DNA of 64,000 bases, taken from contig CAJNOP010000025.1 of assembly GCA_905250075.1 (NCBI GenBank), positions 625,530-689,529 on the forward strand, written 5' to 3'. Position 1 is the first letter of the stretch. Every line of letters begins with the position of its first letter. This document shows, piece by piece, positions 62,801 through 64,000 of the stretch. This stretch comes from Rotaria sp. Silwood1. Taxonomy: Eukaryota; Rotifera; Eurotatoria; Philodinida; Philodinidae. Both the position numbers and the translations under genes were made by a program. Under the pieces are notes generated by a model, which saw only the letters and a program-made list of their open reading frames with translations, made no database searches and was not told the DNA's origin.

Positions 62801-63977
62801 TGTATAATGAACTCAAAAGATCGATACTGTCCCAAACATCACTAATGAATGCTCAAGCCATCAGTTATGTATCACCTTGTTCTTGAAAACACACACCCCG
62901 ATCGGTGATACATAGTTTCAGAGAGTACTACATATTATCGTTTCATCTTACACAAACAATTCATAAGCTCCCATTTGGTGATATAAGTCATCGCCTCTTT
63001 TTCTCGATATCCACCGACAGGAATGTTCTAATCTGAATTCAATCTTTGTCTCACTATGGATATTGCCTTTTTTTTGGCGAAATCTTCAACAACTGATTTA
63101 TTCTTTTGTTTGATAATTCTCAAAAATTTCTCCACCTCCTCAAAAATTCGGCTAACCGCAATGGGGAACCTTTCAGTTCGCTTTCTCATGCATCACGTTA
63201 ATTCCGCTCATAACCTTGACAACCTGGAAACAACTTGTTGAGGTATCAATTAAATCTCTTTGCAATCAAATATTCTTATCTTGCTAGTCGACAATGCTGA
63301 AGCAACATTTTTAGACCTTTTCATTTCACACGATGGGCGTTTTAGTTTCTTGTTATAAGTCTATCGCCATTTTTATGATTCGCTATTTTATTCTTCGTAT
63401 AAATTTATATCTGTCGTGTAATGTTTACTATTTTTTTTCACATTTTTTCAGCTGTTTATTTCACTATTTTCCAGTTCGTTATTTGTTCTTTCCACTAAAT
63501 TATTCACACTCCTTCGTTCTATTTCATTTTCTAATAGTTATATAACATGCATGTTTAAAACAACTGAAAATCAGACACATCAGATTTTTTCATTGCTCTA
63601 AAAAACTTAGCATAGTTCATTCCAAATCGAAAATACTTTCATTTACCTGATTGAAAATACGGACAAACGAATCCAAGACCAACTGCTGCGTTATCCCAGC
63701 GTTCATAAGCTATCTAAGCACGTTTCTACTGCACGTTTTTTCCTATATCTTTCCATAATAGCTCAGAATCTTCCTATATAATTGAGACTTCTCCATTCCT
63801 AGCTACTCCTGTACTTTTCCGACCATTGCTGCGACCACAAAAAATCCATCCCCTAGCCATATAGGCATCTTTCTCATCCCATGACGACTAGCCCCATGGT
63901 CAACAGGTATGAACGCCTCGCTTTTCTTGTCTTTCAAAACAACTAAGTTCCTGCAGATCTTATCAAGATAGACGTGA
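62801..63977. other. Spacer to the window end
   Basis: No gene recognised. After 63.6 kb the plus strand becomes pyrimidine-rich, as it does before the hairpin island at 61.9 kb, which suggests a second copy of the same unit is starting. Confidence 0.4.
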
Positions 63978-64000
63978 CTGGCCGGCGCTCTTCGGATGGC

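Overview
The window is AT-rich nuclear DNA from an animal. It holds spliced housekeeping genes with short GT-AG introns (about 40-70 nt, plus a few of 0.5-2.5 kb) among many small inverted-repeat transposons and AT-rich spacers. The gene set (RBM19, mitochondrial MRPL58/ICT1, an SLC17 transporter, BiP/HSPA5, a BEN-domain protein), the compact introns and the AT bias would fit a bdelloid rotifer such as Rotaria. That assignment is inference; nothing in the window proves the taxon. Three runs of N are present (18380-18479, 32157-32166, 43548-43647).

Layout. 1-4.4 kb: spacer with a palindrome of about 1.9 kb. 4.5-17.3 kb: three minus-strand housekeeping genes, all reconstructed with open, in-phase splice junctions: MRPL58 (204 aa), SLC17-like anion transporter (533 aa) and RBM19/Mrd1 (836 aa, six RRMs). 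One RBM19 intron contains a snap-back repeat. 18.07-18.38 kb: 5' end of BiP/HSPA5, divergent from RBM19 and cut by an assembly gap; the rest of the gene does not follow. 22.16-23.55 kb: an OTT_1508-like nucleic-acid deaminase gene in two overlapping frames. 23.7-40 kb: gene-poor DNA with TTAA-flanked MITEs, mariner-like MITEs, long palindromes, a GGTATAGTGG minisatellite, relics of unidentified genes, and inverted repeats carrying hammerhead-like cores. 40.5-42.3 kb: a minus-strand BEN-domain gene (413 aa) flanked by CCGGTATACCG repeat clusters. 43.9-60.15 kb: two plus-strand genes, first a 15-exon gene (1183 aa) with a DUF3987-like P-loop domain, then a KDZ-type transposase (668 aa) with CxC5/CxC6-like cysteine clusters. 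60-64 kb: spacer, a GC-rich island with three hairpins whose largest hairpin recurs at the window edge, a purine-rich tandem repeat and degenerate GGCGAAAAT repeats.

How it fits together. The first 18 kb is ordinary euchromatin. From 43.9 kb a large KDZ-family DNA transposon is the best explanation, and the DUF3987-like gene next to the transposase in the same orientation may be its second gene. This pair is the most interesting unit in the window. The deaminase gene is the second: a family best known from fungi and intracellular bacteria, here in an intron-bearing genome. No element termini could be proven by eye for the 43.9-60 kb unit.
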